Assembly (NCBI GenBank): GCA_963777915.1
Contig: CAVZSH010000005.1
Coordinates: forward strand, 806,001 to 870,000
Reading direction: 5' to 3'
DNA length: 64,000 nt
Source of the DNA: CAVUPF01 sp963777915
GTDB lineage: Bacteria > Actinomycetota > Thermoleophilia > Solirubrobacterales > 70-9
Under the pieces are notes generated by a model. The model had not been told where the DNA came from. It ran no database searches and worked only from the letters and a program-made list of their open reading frames with translations. A program made the translations under genes and the position numbers. Positions 24,657 through 33,406 of the stretch are shown in pieces; positions within the stretch are counted from its first letter, which is position 1, and each line of letters begins with the position of its first letter.

Positions 24657-26319
24657 GCGGGGCATCCCCGAGGGGGCGATGACGGTCGTGGGTGGCCCTC
24701 GGCGCGACGCGAAGTGGTGGGGGTGGGGCGACCCCTCAATCTCGCCGCGGCTGGACGACGAGGCGCTGGCCGCCCTGGGCGAGCGGCTGGGCGAGTTGGA
24801 GCCGGCGCCACGGGCAGGGTCGCTGGAGAGTTTCGAGCTTCCCCCGGCGGCGGCGCTGCCGCGGGCACTGGTTGAGGCGGCGGGGGAGGAGAATGTCTTC
24901 GTCGGCACGGAGGATCGCATCCGCCACGCAACGGGTCGTGGCTATGTCGACCTTGCCAGGCTGCGTCGGGGACGGCTCGAAGCCGCGCCGGACGCCGTCG
25001 TCCTGCCCGGCGACGCCGAAGCGCTGCGACGCGTGCTGGAGGCCTGTGCGGCGGAGGGCGTCGCCGTCGTGCCCTTCGGCGGCGGTACCAGCGTCGTCGG
25101 TGGAGTCGAGCCGCTGCGTGGCGCGCATGGCCGCCTGATCAGCCTCGACCTGAGCCGGCTCCGAGACATCGAGGTCGACCACCGCTCGCTGACCGCCCGG
25201 CTGGGCGCCGGACTGCGCGGCCCGGAGGCGGAGGCCGCGCTGGGCGCCCGGGGAATGACACTCGGGCACTTTCCGCAGTCCTTCGAGTACGCGACGATCG
25301 GTGGCTTCGCTGCCACCCGCTCGGCCGGGCAGGCCTCGAGCGGCTATGGACGCTTCGACGCACTGGTCAGCTCGGTCCGCCTGATCGCCCCCGCCGGGGA
25401 CCTCGGCACGCTCGCAACCCCGCACACGGCGGCGGGACCGGCGCTACGCGAGCTGATACTGGGCTCAGAGGGCGTCTTCGGCGTCATCCCCGAGGTGAGC
25501 GTTAGGGTGCGCCCAGCCCCACGGGCGCGGCGCTATGAGGGCTGGATGGCCGAGAGCTTTGAGGCCGGGGCAGAGATCGTGCGGGCGATGGCGCAGGGTC
25601 CGGGGCTACCCGACGTGATCCGCATCTCTGACGAAGAGGAGACCGAGGGATCGCTGGCGCTCTCGGGGCCGCGGGGTATCGCCGGCGCCCTCTTTGACGG
25701 CTACCTCGGCCTGCGCCGCCGCCGCAGCGGTTGCCTTGTCATCCTCGGGCTGGAGGGGGAGGAGGAGTCGGTCTCCCGGCGGCGCTCACTCGCGGCCCGA
25801 GCTCTGCGCGCCGGCGGTGCGGCCTACCTTGGCCGGGCGGCTGGGCGTTCCTGGGAGCACGGCCGCTACCAAGCCCCTTACCTGCGAGACACGCTACTGG
25901 GCCTGGGCGCGATGGTAGAGACTTTGGAGACCTCGCACACCTGGGCGCGGCTCGGTGAGCTGCACACGGCGGCCAGCACCGCGATCCGCGACTCGCTTGC
26001 CGCCCAGGGCACACCGGGCCTCGTCTTCTGCCACCTCTCCCACGCCTATCCCGACGGTGCGTCCCTTTACTTCACGTTCATCTCCCGCACCCGGCGCGGC
26101 GAGGAGCTCGAGCAGTGGAGGGCGGTGAAGCGCGCCGCCTCGGAAGCGATCGTCGCCACTGGCGCCACGATCACGCATCACCACGCGGTGGGCCGAGACC
26201 ACGCCCCCTATATGGAGGCCGAGGTGGGGAGGACCGGGCTGGAAACTCTGCGCGCGGTCAAGGAGCGGCTCGACCCGGCCGGGATCATGAACCCCGGCAA
26301 GCTCCTGCCAAGCGCCTGA
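24649..26319 (+). CDS. FAD-linked oxidase, alkyl-DHAP synthase-like
   Basis: 556 residues of the VAO/PCMH flavoprotein fold. The FAD-binding domain spans about 110-300 (PFGGGTSVVGGVEP, LGHFPQSFEYATIGGFAATRSAGQ), the substrate domain follows, and GRDHAPYMEAEVG and DPAGIMNPGKLLP close the C-terminus. The pattern matches alkyldihydroxyacetonephosphate synthase, which makes the ether bond of ether lipids, rather than glycolate oxidase. The ether-lipid role is inferred; related bacterial flavoproteins have other substrates. Confidence 0.8.
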   Translation: MSERGIPEGAMTVVGGPRRDAKWWGWGDPSISPRLDDEALAALGERLGELEPAPRAGSLESFELPPAAALPRALVEAAGEENVFVGTEDRIRHATGRGYVDLARLRRGRLEAAPDAVVLPGDAEALRRVLEACAAEGVAVVPFGGGTSVVGGVEPLRGAHGRLISLDLSRLRDIEVDHRSLTARLGAGLRGPEAEAALGARGMTLGHFPQSFEYATIGGFAATRSAGQASSGYGRFDALVSSVRLIAPAGDLGTLATPHTAAGPALRELILGSEGVFGVIPEVSVRVRPAPRARRYEGWMAESFEAGAEIVRAMAQGPGLPDVIRISDEEETEGSLALSGPRGIAGALFDGYLGLRRRRSGCLVILGLEGEEESVSRRRSLAARALRAGGAAYLGRAAGRSWEHGRYQAPYLRDTLLGLGAMVETLETSHTWARLGELHTAASTAIRDSLAAQGTPGLVFCHLSHAYPDGASLYFTFISRTRRGEELEQWRAVKRAASEAIVATGATITHHHAVGRDHAPYMEAEVGRTGLETLRAVKERLDPAGIMNPGKLLPSA

Positions 26320-26325
26320 TCGGCC

Positions 26326-27300
26326 TTAGCCGTTGCCCTGCTTCTTGGCGGCGGCGCCTACGATCGGACCCGTCACCTTGCCACGCAGGACATCCGTGCC
26401 AGTGTAGGCCGGGGTCTTCTTTTCCCCCTTTGCCTTGGCTACCGCGCTTTTGAACTGGTCGTTCGCGACCCGCGTGACGGCAAGTTCATCGAAGGCGCCG
26501 CTCGCCAGGAAGACGAGAACCTCGTTCGGCACCTGGTACTCCGCCGCGATCCGACCCGACTTGCCTACTTCAGTGCTGGCAATCGGCACCATCAACGTCG
26601 GTGAGCGGGCCAGCCAGATCGCATAGGACTCGCCCGTGGCGGACGGTTCCAGATCCTGCGCTTCCACCTCTAAGGCAACCTTGTTCTTGATCCTGCCGAA
26701 CAGGGCCAACCCTTTGGCGTTGCCGCCGTCGACCGGCTTCAACACGGCCCCAGTGAGCGAGGAGTTGGTCGGGGTCGTGTTGGTTGCCTTGGAGCTGCCC
26801 AATTCCCGACTGGACGCAGGGGTCGTCGTGGGGCTCGATGAGGACCCTCCGCCCGAGAGCGCCAGTACCAAGATCAGGATTACCGCGACAGCGCCGGCCA
26901 GACCGCCCGCGAGGAGGCGCTGATCCGCGGGCAAGTGGATACGCGCCGATCGAGCAGGGGTGGCGGAGGAAGGCTTAGGAGGCGGCGCCTGGGGCGGTGC
27001 CACTGGAGTCTCCTCTAGGGGCTCCTCGACCTTGATCTCCTTCGCCGTGACAGTGGGGGGAGGCTGCGGCTCCTCCGCGGCAGCGCTCGGCGGCTGCGGC
27101 TCCTCCGCGGTCGGCTGAGGCCTCTCGGTCGCCTCGGGGGGCGCCTGTCCCGACTCGCCGCCTACCTCCGCCAGCGCTTCTCTTACCTTGACGCGTACCT
27201 CCTCGACGCTGAGGCCCATCAGCGCGGCGATGTCCTCGTAGCCCTGCTCGCGCTGCGCAAGCAGCCGGAGCATCGCCCTCTGGTCCTCGGTGAGCGCCAC
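26326..27300 (-). CDS. Single-pass membrane protein: sigma-region-4-like HTH head and RskA-like outer domain
   Basis: 324 residues. Residues 1-45 resemble a sigma-70 region 4 helix-turn-helix (GYEDIAALMGLSVEEVRVKVREAL). Residues about 46-125 are Pro/Glu-rich, with repeated EEPQPP blocks. One membrane helix lies near 135-155, followed by a Ser/Thr linker. The outer domain (about 185-324) resembles the C-terminal domain of anti-sigma-K factors (LEPSATGESYAIWL, VPNEVLVFLASG). Such topology suggests an envelope-signalling protein, but no cognate sigma gene is adjacent. Function is inferred. Confidence 0.6.
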   Translation of the reverse strand: MALTEDQRAMLRLLAQREQGYEDIAALMGLSVEEVRVKVREALAEVGGESGQAPPEATERPQPTAEEPQPPSAAAEEPQPPPTVTAKEIKVEEPLEETPVAPPQAPPPKPSSATPARSARIHLPADQRLLAGGLAGAVAVILILVLALSGGGSSSSPTTTPASSRELGSSKATNTTPTNSSLTGAVLKPVDGGNAKGLALFGRIKNKVALEVEAQDLEPSATGESYAIWLARSPTLMVPIASTEVGKSGRIAAEYQVPNEVLVFLASGAFDELAVTRVANDQFKSAVAKAKGEKKTPAYTGTDVLRGKVTGPIVGAAAKKQGNG

Positions 27301-27365
27301 GGGTCGAGAAGCCTACGTCAGACAGGAGGTCTCACCGTGCAGTGATCCGATTAAGGTGCGAACCG

Positions 27366-27794
27366 ATGGCCGACGATCCGCACGGACTTCACTCGCCCTT
27401 CGACGCGCTGGTGGGCATCGAGTGGCTCGACGACGACCCCGATCACGCCAGGGTGCGACTGGAGGTGCGTGACGAGCTGCGCCAGCCGGTCGGCCTCCTG
27501 CACGGAGGCGCTGTGTCGACCTTGGTCGAGAGCGTCTGCAGCGGCGCGACGGCGCAGGCCGTGCTCAGCGACGGGATGATCGCGATGGGCCAGTCGATCA
27601 ACGTCAGCTTCATTCGCCCGATCACCGAGGGCTCGGCAGAGGTGAGCGCCCGAGCTCGCCATCGTGGGCGCACCACCTGGGTCTGGGACGCCGAGGTCCG
27701 CAGCGCCGACGGCAAGCTCTGCGCCCTTGCCCAGATGACGATCGCGGTCAGGCTGTTGTCTCAGGGAACGGCTAACCCCCGAAGCGGTTCGTGA
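27366..27794 (+). CDS. Hotdog-fold thioesterase (PaaI/YdiI-like)
   Basis: 142 residues from the ATG at 27366. The hotdog motif VGLLHGGAVSTLVESVCSGA near residue 43 contains the His-Gly-Gly and the catalytic acidic residue of acyl-CoA thioesterases, and VSFIRPITEG is typical. It likely hydrolyses an aromatic or medium-chain acyl-CoA. Its 3' end overlaps the end of nadE on the other strand by 23 bases. Confidence 0.88.
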   Translation: MADDPHGLHSPFDALVGIEWLDDDPDHARVRLEVRDELRQPVGLLHGGAVSTLVESVCSGATAQAVLSDGMIAMGQSINVSFIRPITEGSAEVSARARHRGRTTWVWDAEVRSADGKLCALAQMTIAVRLLSQGTANPRSGS

Positions 27795-29439
27795 TCGGCA
27801 AACGGCGATCGCGACCGAAGGCCTTTGGCGTGATGCGAACGCCCGGCGCGGCCTGGCGGCGCTTGTACTCGGAGTGATCGACCATTCGGATCACCTCATC
27901 GACGACGCTCGCCGGCATCCCGGCTGCGATCATCTCCTCCCGCCCCTCGTCGCGCTCGACGTAGGCGGCGAGGATGCGGTCGAGCAGTTCGTAGGGCGGC
28001 AGCGAGTCGCTGTCGAATTGGTCGGGGCGCAGCTCGGCAGACGGCTCTCGGTCCAGCACCGAGGCTGGGACCAGCTCGCGGCCGGCGCGCTCGTTGCGGT
28101 GGCGGACCAGCTCGTAGACGAGCGTCTTTGGCACGTCCTTGATCACCGCGAAGCCGCCAGCCATGTCGCCGTAGAGGGTCGCGTAGCCAACCGACATCTC
28201 GCTCTTGTTGCCGGTCGTCAGCACCAGCCAGCCATGCTTGTTGGAGAGAGCCATCATCAGGTTTCCCCGGATTCGCGCCTGGATGTTCTCGGCGGCGAGG
28301 TCTGGCTCTGAAGGGCGAGTGGGGTCGCGGGTTAGAGGCTCCGCATCCCCGCCATCGGTCGCGGCGCCGAAGGAGCCGGCGAGGGCGGCCTCATAGGCGC
28401 TCATCGGCGCGGAGATCGGGATCTCGATCGCCTTGCAGCCGAGGTTCGCGGCGATAGCCCGCGCGTCGGCCTGTGTCTCGACGCCGGAGTGGGGCGAGGG
28501 CATCACCACACAACTGACGTGTTCCGGCCCGACGGCATCGGTCGCGAGCAGCGCCACTAAAGCGGAGTCGATTCCCCCCGAGAGTGCGATGCCGACATGG
28601 CGGAAACCGTTCTTGCGGACGTAGTCGCGCAAGGCGAGGACGAGCGCTGCGTAAACCTCGTCGAGGTCGGACAATGGCTCGGCGAGCGGGCCCGGAGCGG
28701 GGGAGGGAATCTCACAGACCAGCAGCTCCTCCTCGAACTGGGCGGCCCGGGCGATCACCGTGCCGCCCGGGCCGACCACAAAGCTCTGGCCGTCGAAGAC
28801 CAGCTCGTCCTGGCCGCCGACCAGATTGCAGAAGGCAAAATGGACGCCGTAGGCGCGGGCCCGGGCGACGAACATCTCCTCGCGCTGGCGCCCCTTGCCG
28901 CGATGGTAGGGCGAGCCCGACGGGTTGGCGATCAGCTCGGCGCCCGCCGCCACCTCGGCCGAGGCAGGCGGACCCTCGATCCAGCAGTCCTCGCAGATCG
29001 TCAGCCCCATCCTTGTTCCGGCGACTTCGACCGTCGCCGGCTCGGTTCCCGGTAGGAAGTAGCGCTGCTCGTCGAAGACCGCGTAGTTGGGGAGTCGGTT
29101 CTTGCGATAGACAGACCGCACGGCGCCGTCGGCGAGAACGGCGAGTGAGTTGTAGGCGTGGCGGAAGTCGCCGCTGCCCGCAACCGGCTCGGCGAAGCCG
29201 ACCACAACGGTCATGTCGCTGACCTGGGTGGCCAGATCCTCGACCGCACGCCGATTCGCCTCGACGAAGTGGCGCTTTAGGTAGAGATCCTCGGCTGGGT
29301 AGCCGGACACGGACAGCTCCGGAAAGATCGCCAGCTCGGCGCCCTCGGCGCGGGCGCGGCCGATCCACTCGGCGATCTTTGCCGCGTTGCCGGCGATGTC
29401 GCCCACGGTCGGGTTGATCTGGGCGAGGGCTACGCGCAA
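27772..29439 (-). CDS. nadE: Glutamine-dependent NAD+ synthetase
   Basis: Amidates nicotinic acid adenine dinucleotide to NAD. 555 residues in two domains. The N-terminal nitrilase-type glutaminase (1 to about 265) has catalytic Glu in FPELSVSGYP, Lys in RKNRLPN and Cys in ICEDCWIEGP. The C-terminal ATP-pyrophosphatase (about 280-555) has the P-loop IALSGGIDSALVALLA and TTGNKSEMSVGYATLYGD. No separate glutaminase is needed. Confidence 0.96.
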   Translation of the reverse strand: MRVALAQINPTVGDIAGNAAKIAEWIGRARAEGAELAIFPELSVSGYPAEDLYLKRHFVEANRRAVEDLATQVSDMTVVVGFAEPVAGSGDFRHAYNSLAVLADGAVRSVYRKNRLPNYAVFDEQRYFLPGTEPATVEVAGTRMGLTICEDCWIEGPPASAEVAAGAELIANPSGSPYHRGKGRQREEMFVARARAYGVHFAFCNLVGGQDELVFDGQSFVVGPGGTVIARAAQFEEELLVCEIPSPAPGPLAEPLSDLDEVYAALVLALRDYVRKNGFRHVGIALSGGIDSALVALLATDAVGPEHVSCVVMPSPHSGVETQADARAIAANLGCKAIEIPISAPMSAYEAALAGSFGAATDGGDAEPLTRDPTRPSEPDLAAENIQARIRGNLMMALSNKHGWLVLTTGNKSEMSVGYATLYGDMAGGFAVIKDVPKTLVYELVRHRNERAGRELVPASVLDREPSAELRPDQFDSDSLPPYELLDRILAAYVERDEGREEMIAAGMPASVVDEVIRMVDHSEYKRRQAAPGVRITPKAFGRDRRLPITNRFGG

Positions 29440-29448
29440 GGTCGTCTG

Positions 29449-30894
29449 CTAGGCCTGGGCCTCGGGGGCGAGGGCGGCCTCCTCGCCTTGCTGCTTCCTC
29501 GGTCGAGTCCGCCGCTTCGGCTTCGGTGCCGCGGTCGCCGCCGTTTCCCGAATCGCCGCCTCGAGGTCAAGGGCGAAGCTGTCGAGGTCAGCCATCGCGT
29601 CGTAGTCGCCGATGAGGCCGAAGTTGACCTGGCCGTTATAGGACATGATCCCGACGCAAAGCGCCTGGCGACGGGCCAACGGCACCATCGGGAAGATCGA
29701 CTCCATCTGGCGACCGAGTACGTAGAGCGGGAGCTGTGGCCCCGGCACGTTGGTGACGACAAGGTTGAAGAAACGCTGCGCCGGCTGCAGGCGAGCGGCC
29801 TGGGCGGCGATCGTCGGCGGCGCGAAGTCGGTGATCCGGGTGAGGATCTCGGCTCCCACGGCCTGACCTGAGGCCTTGAGGTCGCCCATCGTCTCGGTCA
29901 CCAGCCGCAGCCGCTCGACCGGGTCCTCGCACCAGATGGGAAGCGGCGCCATCATCGCTGCGATCCGGTTACCGAGCGCCCCGTGCTCCTCGTCGGCGCG
30001 GACGCTGACCGGGACCATCGCCCGCATCTCCAGTCCCTCGGTGTCGTGGCCGCGGGCGCGCAGGTAGTTGCCGAGCGCGCCGGCGACGATCGAGAGGATG
30101 ACGTCGTTGACGGTGCCGCCGTGAGCGTCCTTTACTCGCTTGAGCCCCTCGAGGTCGGTCTGGGCGATCGCAAAGCGCCGATGGGGGCCGATCTCGACGT
30201 TGAACGGGGTGGAGGGTGCCGCGATCCCGGCACCGATCATCTTGCCGGTCGCACCGATCCCCCTGGCGACCTGGCGCGGGCCGCGCAGCGCAGCGCGCAC
30301 GCCGCGGACGATCTCCGTCGGACTAGTGAGGCGCTCGCGCAGCGCATCGCCGAGCAGCTCGAGGTCGGTCGGCTCGGGCCTGGCGAGCCACTTGGGCGCT
30401 GAGGACGGTGGCGGCACCGGCTCGCGGTCGAGATCGAAGAGCACGGTGGTGATGTCTACCCCCGAGATGCCGTCGACCAGCGCATGGTGGCTCTTGCCAA
30501 TCACCGCGAAACGCCCATCCCGCAGCCCCTCGACCAGCCACAGCTCCCAGAGCGGCTTAGTGCGGTCGAGCTGCTGGGAGAAGATCCGCGCGGCAAGGTT
30601 GCGCAGTTGCTCCTCGGAGCCGGGCGCCGGCAGAGCGGTCTGGCGCACGTGGTAATCGAGGTTCAGGTGAGGGTCGTCGACCCAAACCGGACGGCCCTGA
30701 CCGAAGGGGACAAAGCGCAGCTTCTGACGGAAGCGCGGCACTAGGTGCAAACGAGAGGCGATGTGCTCGCGAAACTCCCCGTGGGTTGGGGCCGGTCCCT
30801 CGAAGATGATCGTAGAGGCGACGTGCATGTGGGCCCCGGCCCGCTCCATGTGCAGGAAGGAGGAATCGAGCCCGCTCAGTCGGTCGTCTGCCAC
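29449..30894 (-). CDS. Wax ester synthase / diacylglycerol acyltransferase (WS/DGAT)
   Basis: 481 residues of the actinobacterial WS/DGAT family that makes triacylglycerol or wax esters from acyl-CoA. The N-terminus DRLSGLDSSFLHMERAGAHM is typical. The catalytic HHxxxDG is SHHALVDG near residue 132, and the C-terminal NVPGPQLPLYVLG motif is conserved. The last 25 residues are a Lys/Arg-rich then acidic tail. It suggests neutral-lipid storage in the host. Confidence 0.92.
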   Translation of the reverse strand: MADDRLSGLDSSFLHMERAGAHMHVASTIIFEGPAPTHGEFREHIASRLHLVPRFRQKLRFVPFGQGRPVWVDDPHLNLDYHVRQTALPAPGSEEQLRNLAARIFSQQLDRTKPLWELWLVEGLRDGRFAVIGKSHHALVDGISGVDITTVLFDLDREPVPPPSSAPKWLARPEPTDLELLGDALRERLTSPTEIVRGVRAALRGPRQVARGIGATGKMIGAGIAAPSTPFNVEIGPHRRFAIAQTDLEGLKRVKDAHGGTVNDVILSIVAGALGNYLRARGHDTEGLEMRAMVPVSVRADEEHGALGNRIAAMMAPLPIWCEDPVERLRLVTETMGDLKASGQAVGAEILTRITDFAPPTIAAQAARLQPAQRFFNLVVTNVPGPQLPLYVLGRQMESIFPMVPLARRQALCVGIMSYNGQVNFGLIGDYDAMADLDSFALDLEAAIRETAATAAPKPKRRTRPRKQQGEEAALAPEAQA

Positions 30895-30924
30895 ACGGCA
30901 ATCTTCGCAGACGCTCGGGAGATA

Positions 30925-32013
30925 TCAGTCCGAAAGAGCGAGCTGGAGCTGGTCCTGTTCGGCGATCGTCTCGGGAGCGCCTGTCTCCCACTCAAAGGAT
31001 GCGACTCGAACGCCGAGCAGCCTCACGGGGCGAGGCGGATCGTAGGCGCGGAGCAGGTCGAGGGCCACCGAGCCGACCACCGCGGGGTCGTTGGTCGGCC
31101 GAGCAACTGTCTGGGCGCGGGTCGCGTTGGTCCAGTCGTCGAGGCGGACCTTGATCCCGATCGTGCGTCCTTCCAGGTCGCGGGACCGCAGGCGGCGGCA
31201 CAGCTCCTCGGCAAGGCCTGACATCGAGATCTCCAGCTCGGCCAGGTCGCGGACGTCAACGTCGAAAGTCGTCTCGGCCGACTGGGACTTCGCCTCACGG
31301 ACCACGGTGAGGGGCGTGTCGTCCTCAAAGCGGGCGCGACTGAGCAGCCAGCGCCCCATCCGCGGCCCGAAGGCCTCGGCCAGCGGCTCAGGGTCCTTGC
31401 CGCGCAACTCCCCCAAGCTGCGAATGCCCATCCGCTGCAGCTTCTCCTCGGTCTTCGGACCGATCCCCGGGATCAGGCCTGGTGGGTCCTCGGAGAACCG
31501 TTTCAGTGCTTCGGCCCGCGAGAGCACGACGAGCCCGGCGGGCTTGCCCAGCTCACTGGTGATCTTCGCCAACAGCCGGCTCTCGGAGATGCCAATCGAG
31601 CAGCTCAGCCCCGTCTCCTCGCGAATCTCGCTGGCGATCCGCCGCATCGTCGCCTTCGGCGAGAAGAGACCGGTTAGCTCGATGTAGGCCTCATCGAGTC
31701 CGACAACTTCAACCGTCTCCGCGTTGCGGCGCAGAATTCCCATCACCTGCCCGGACGCCTCTCGGTAGGCCGTGAAGTCAGGACTCAAATAGACCGCGTC
31801 CGGCAGCCGTCGCCGAGCCACGGCGGCTGGCATGGCTGAATGGATTCCCGCCAGCCTCCGAGCCTCATAGCTCGCTGTTGTGACCACCGCTCGAGGTCCC
31901 GATCCGCAGACCACGACAGGCTTTCCCCGCAATTCCGGCCGGCGCCGAAGCTCAACCGATGCATAGAACGCATCCATGTCTACTAATGCGATGCAGTGGG
32001 ACCAGTCTCGCAC
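30925..32013 (-). CDS. dinB: DNA polymerase IV (Y-family translesion polymerase)
   Basis: 362 residues. Palm-domain metal motifs VDMDAFYASVELRRRP near residue 10 and GLDEAYIE near 104 are present, GIGPKTEEKLQRMGI is the HhH thumb near 180, and the little-finger domain follows. The C-terminus stops without a clear beta-clamp peptide. GTG start. No SOS box was recognised upstream. Confidence 0.93.
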   Translation of the reverse strand: MRDWSHCIALVDMDAFYASVELRRRPELRGKPVVVCGSGPRAVVTTASYEARRLAGIHSAMPAAVARRRLPDAVYLSPDFTAYREASGQVMGILRRNAETVEVVGLDEAYIELTGLFSPKATMRRIASEIREETGLSCSIGISESRLLAKITSELGKPAGLVVLSRAEALKRFSEDPPGLIPGIGPKTEEKLQRMGIRSLGELRGKDPEPLAEAFGPRMGRWLLSRARFEDDTPLTVVREAKSQSAETTFDVDVRDLAELEISMSGLAEELCRRLRSRDLEGRTIGIKVRLDDWTNATRAQTVARPTNDPAVVGSVALDLLRAYDPPRPVRLLGVRVASFEWETGAPETIAEQDQLQLALSD

Positions 32014-32105
32014 TCTCTAACCCTACGATTCGGTCCGGCGGTGAGCCACTTGCAGGCAATCGACCGGCTGGCTTATGCGGCAAGCCAAAACCGCGGAGGT
32101 CAAAT

Positions 32106-32288
32106 GAGTGCTCAGCCAGACATGCGCAGCTGCACGCCGACTCGCCCCGCCTGCACCGCGGCCTCTTTGAGGAGTGTCCTCGCCCAGCCGCGCTACAGGG
32201 GCGACTTGACGTCATCCAGCGAATCGCAGTAGAGGCGGTGCAGGCGTGGCTCTCCAGTCGCCCTGAGGTCGATGTTGCAGACACGCGA
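32106..32288 (+). pseudogene. Relic of a TetR-family regulator (C-terminal domain only)
   Basis: The 318-base space between dinB and the hydrolase gene holds a plus-strand stretch that reads HADSPRLHRGLFEECPRPAA and, further on, AVEAVQAWLSSRPEV. This pattern (LHR-LFEE-PRP then AV-AV-AWL) resembles the C-terminal ligand domain of TetR-type regulators. No helix-turn-helix, start codon or Shine-Dalgarno is associated with it. It reads as an eroded fragment. Confidence 0.4.
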
Positions 32289-32331
32289 CTCCCGGGGCTA
32301 TCCGATCCGATGCGGCTGCGCATATGCCGGC

Positions 32332-33210
32332 TCAGCGAATCCGCTCGATGAACCCGTCGATGTGTCGTGCCAAGACCAGCGGCTGGTCTTCGGGGACGTA
32401 GGTGTAGGAATCGGCGATCGAAACGAGTTCGGCGTTAGGCAGGATCTGGGCGAGTCGCTCGGCGTGGCGATAGGGAAATACTCGGTCTTCGCTCGCCCAG
32501 GCAATCAACGTCGGGCGCTCAAAGCCCGCCAGCGCAGCGTCCGCTTGGATCGTGTAGCGGCGGCGGATAGCACGCAACACCTTGGCGGTGTCGCGGCGCA
32601 CGCCGGCGCTCCTGCGCCCAGGCGCTAAGTAGCTGTCATAAGCCCCTTTGTCGAGTGGCTGTTTGGTGAGCCAGCCGAAGGCGATCGGCAGCCGGCGGAT
32701 CGCCGAGAAGCGCATCGAGTGACCGAGCAGCCACATCGACCCCGGCAGGTAGGGAAGCAGCTGCAGGTAGCGATAGATCGGGGGCAGGAAGTTCTCAAAG
32801 CACTCACACGGCGTCAGCACTAGGGCGCCAACCCGCTCGGGATGTCGGGTGGCCAGGAGCTTGGCGATCGCGCCGCCGGTGTCGTTGCCGACGATCACTG
32901 CCTCCTCGATGTTCAGCACGTCGAGGAGGTCGACGAGCAGGTCGGCGATCGCCGGGGGAGAGAGATCCGCGTCGCGCCGCAGCGCGACGGTGTGGGCGCC
33001 CAGCGGCAGGTCGGGGACGATCGCGCGAACCGGCTGGCGCAGCGCGGGCACCACACGCCGCCAGAACCCGCTGGGCAGCACCAACCCGGCGAGGAAGAGC
33101 ACGGGGATGCCCGCGCCCCGGTCGCGGTAGCGCAGCGGTCCGGCCGAGAGCTGGACCGTGTGCAGCGGCCCCAGCGCGGTCTGGAATGGATCAGAAGCGG
33201 TGGCGTTTAT
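32332..33210 (-). CDS. Alpha/beta hydrolase with a probable ATA start codon
   Basis: About 292 residues. The nucleophile elbow reads VIVGNDTGGAIA, with Asp rather than Ser, as in haloalkane dehalogenases and epoxide hydrolases. The acid region is IAWASEDRVFPY and the C-terminal His region is near SYTYVPEDQP, where the usual catalytic His is not obvious. The fold needs the strands encoded upstream of the first GTG (33102), and the frame stays open to a stop before 33213 with no ATG, GTG or TTG. An ATA at 33208-33210 lies 9 bases after GAAGG, suggesting an ATG-to-ATA change or a true ATA start. Divergent from the tetR gene. Confidence 0.65.
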   Translation of the reverse strand: MNATASDPFQTALGPLHTVQLSAGPLRYRDRGAGIPVLFLAGLVLPSGFWRRVVPALRQPVRAIVPDLPLGAHTVALRRDADLSPPAIADLLVDLLDVLNIEEAVIVGNDTGGAIAKLLATRHPERVGALVLTPCECFENFLPPIYRYLQLLPYLPGSMWLLGHSMRFSAIRRLPIAFGWLTKQPLDKGAYDSYLAPGRRSAGVRRDTAKVLRAIRRRYTIQADAALAGFERPTLIAWASEDRVFPYRHAERLAQILPNAELVSIADSYTYVPEDQPLVLARHIDGFIERIR

Positions 33211-33362
33211 TTCTGCTCGCCTTCATGATTCGGGCACAAGGCTCGCCCGGTAGGTGCCTTCCCTAAACAGGCGCGGGCGGCCCTGGTCGGGAGGTCGCTC
33301 CACGCCAACCCCATCGCCGCGCCCCACTGTCGTCCGCACTCGCTCATTTCGGTCCCTATCGC

Positions 33363-33406
33363 TTGGCAATACGACTGTATAGGCCATACAATACAGCTGT
33401 ATGGCC
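33363..33406 (+). promoter_or_regulatory. tetR promoter and probable autoregulatory operator
   Basis: A possible -35 TTGGCA (33363-33368) and -10 CATACA (33385-33390) are 16 bases apart. Overlapping them and the start codon are the 9-bp inverted repeat GGCCATACA/TGTATGGCC (33382-33390, 33398-33406) and the 12-bp palindrome ATACAGCTGTAT (33391-33402); a further half site ACTGTAT is at 33374-33380. The predicted transcript would begin at or just before the ATG (33401), so the mRNA may be leaderless. Confidence 0.6.
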
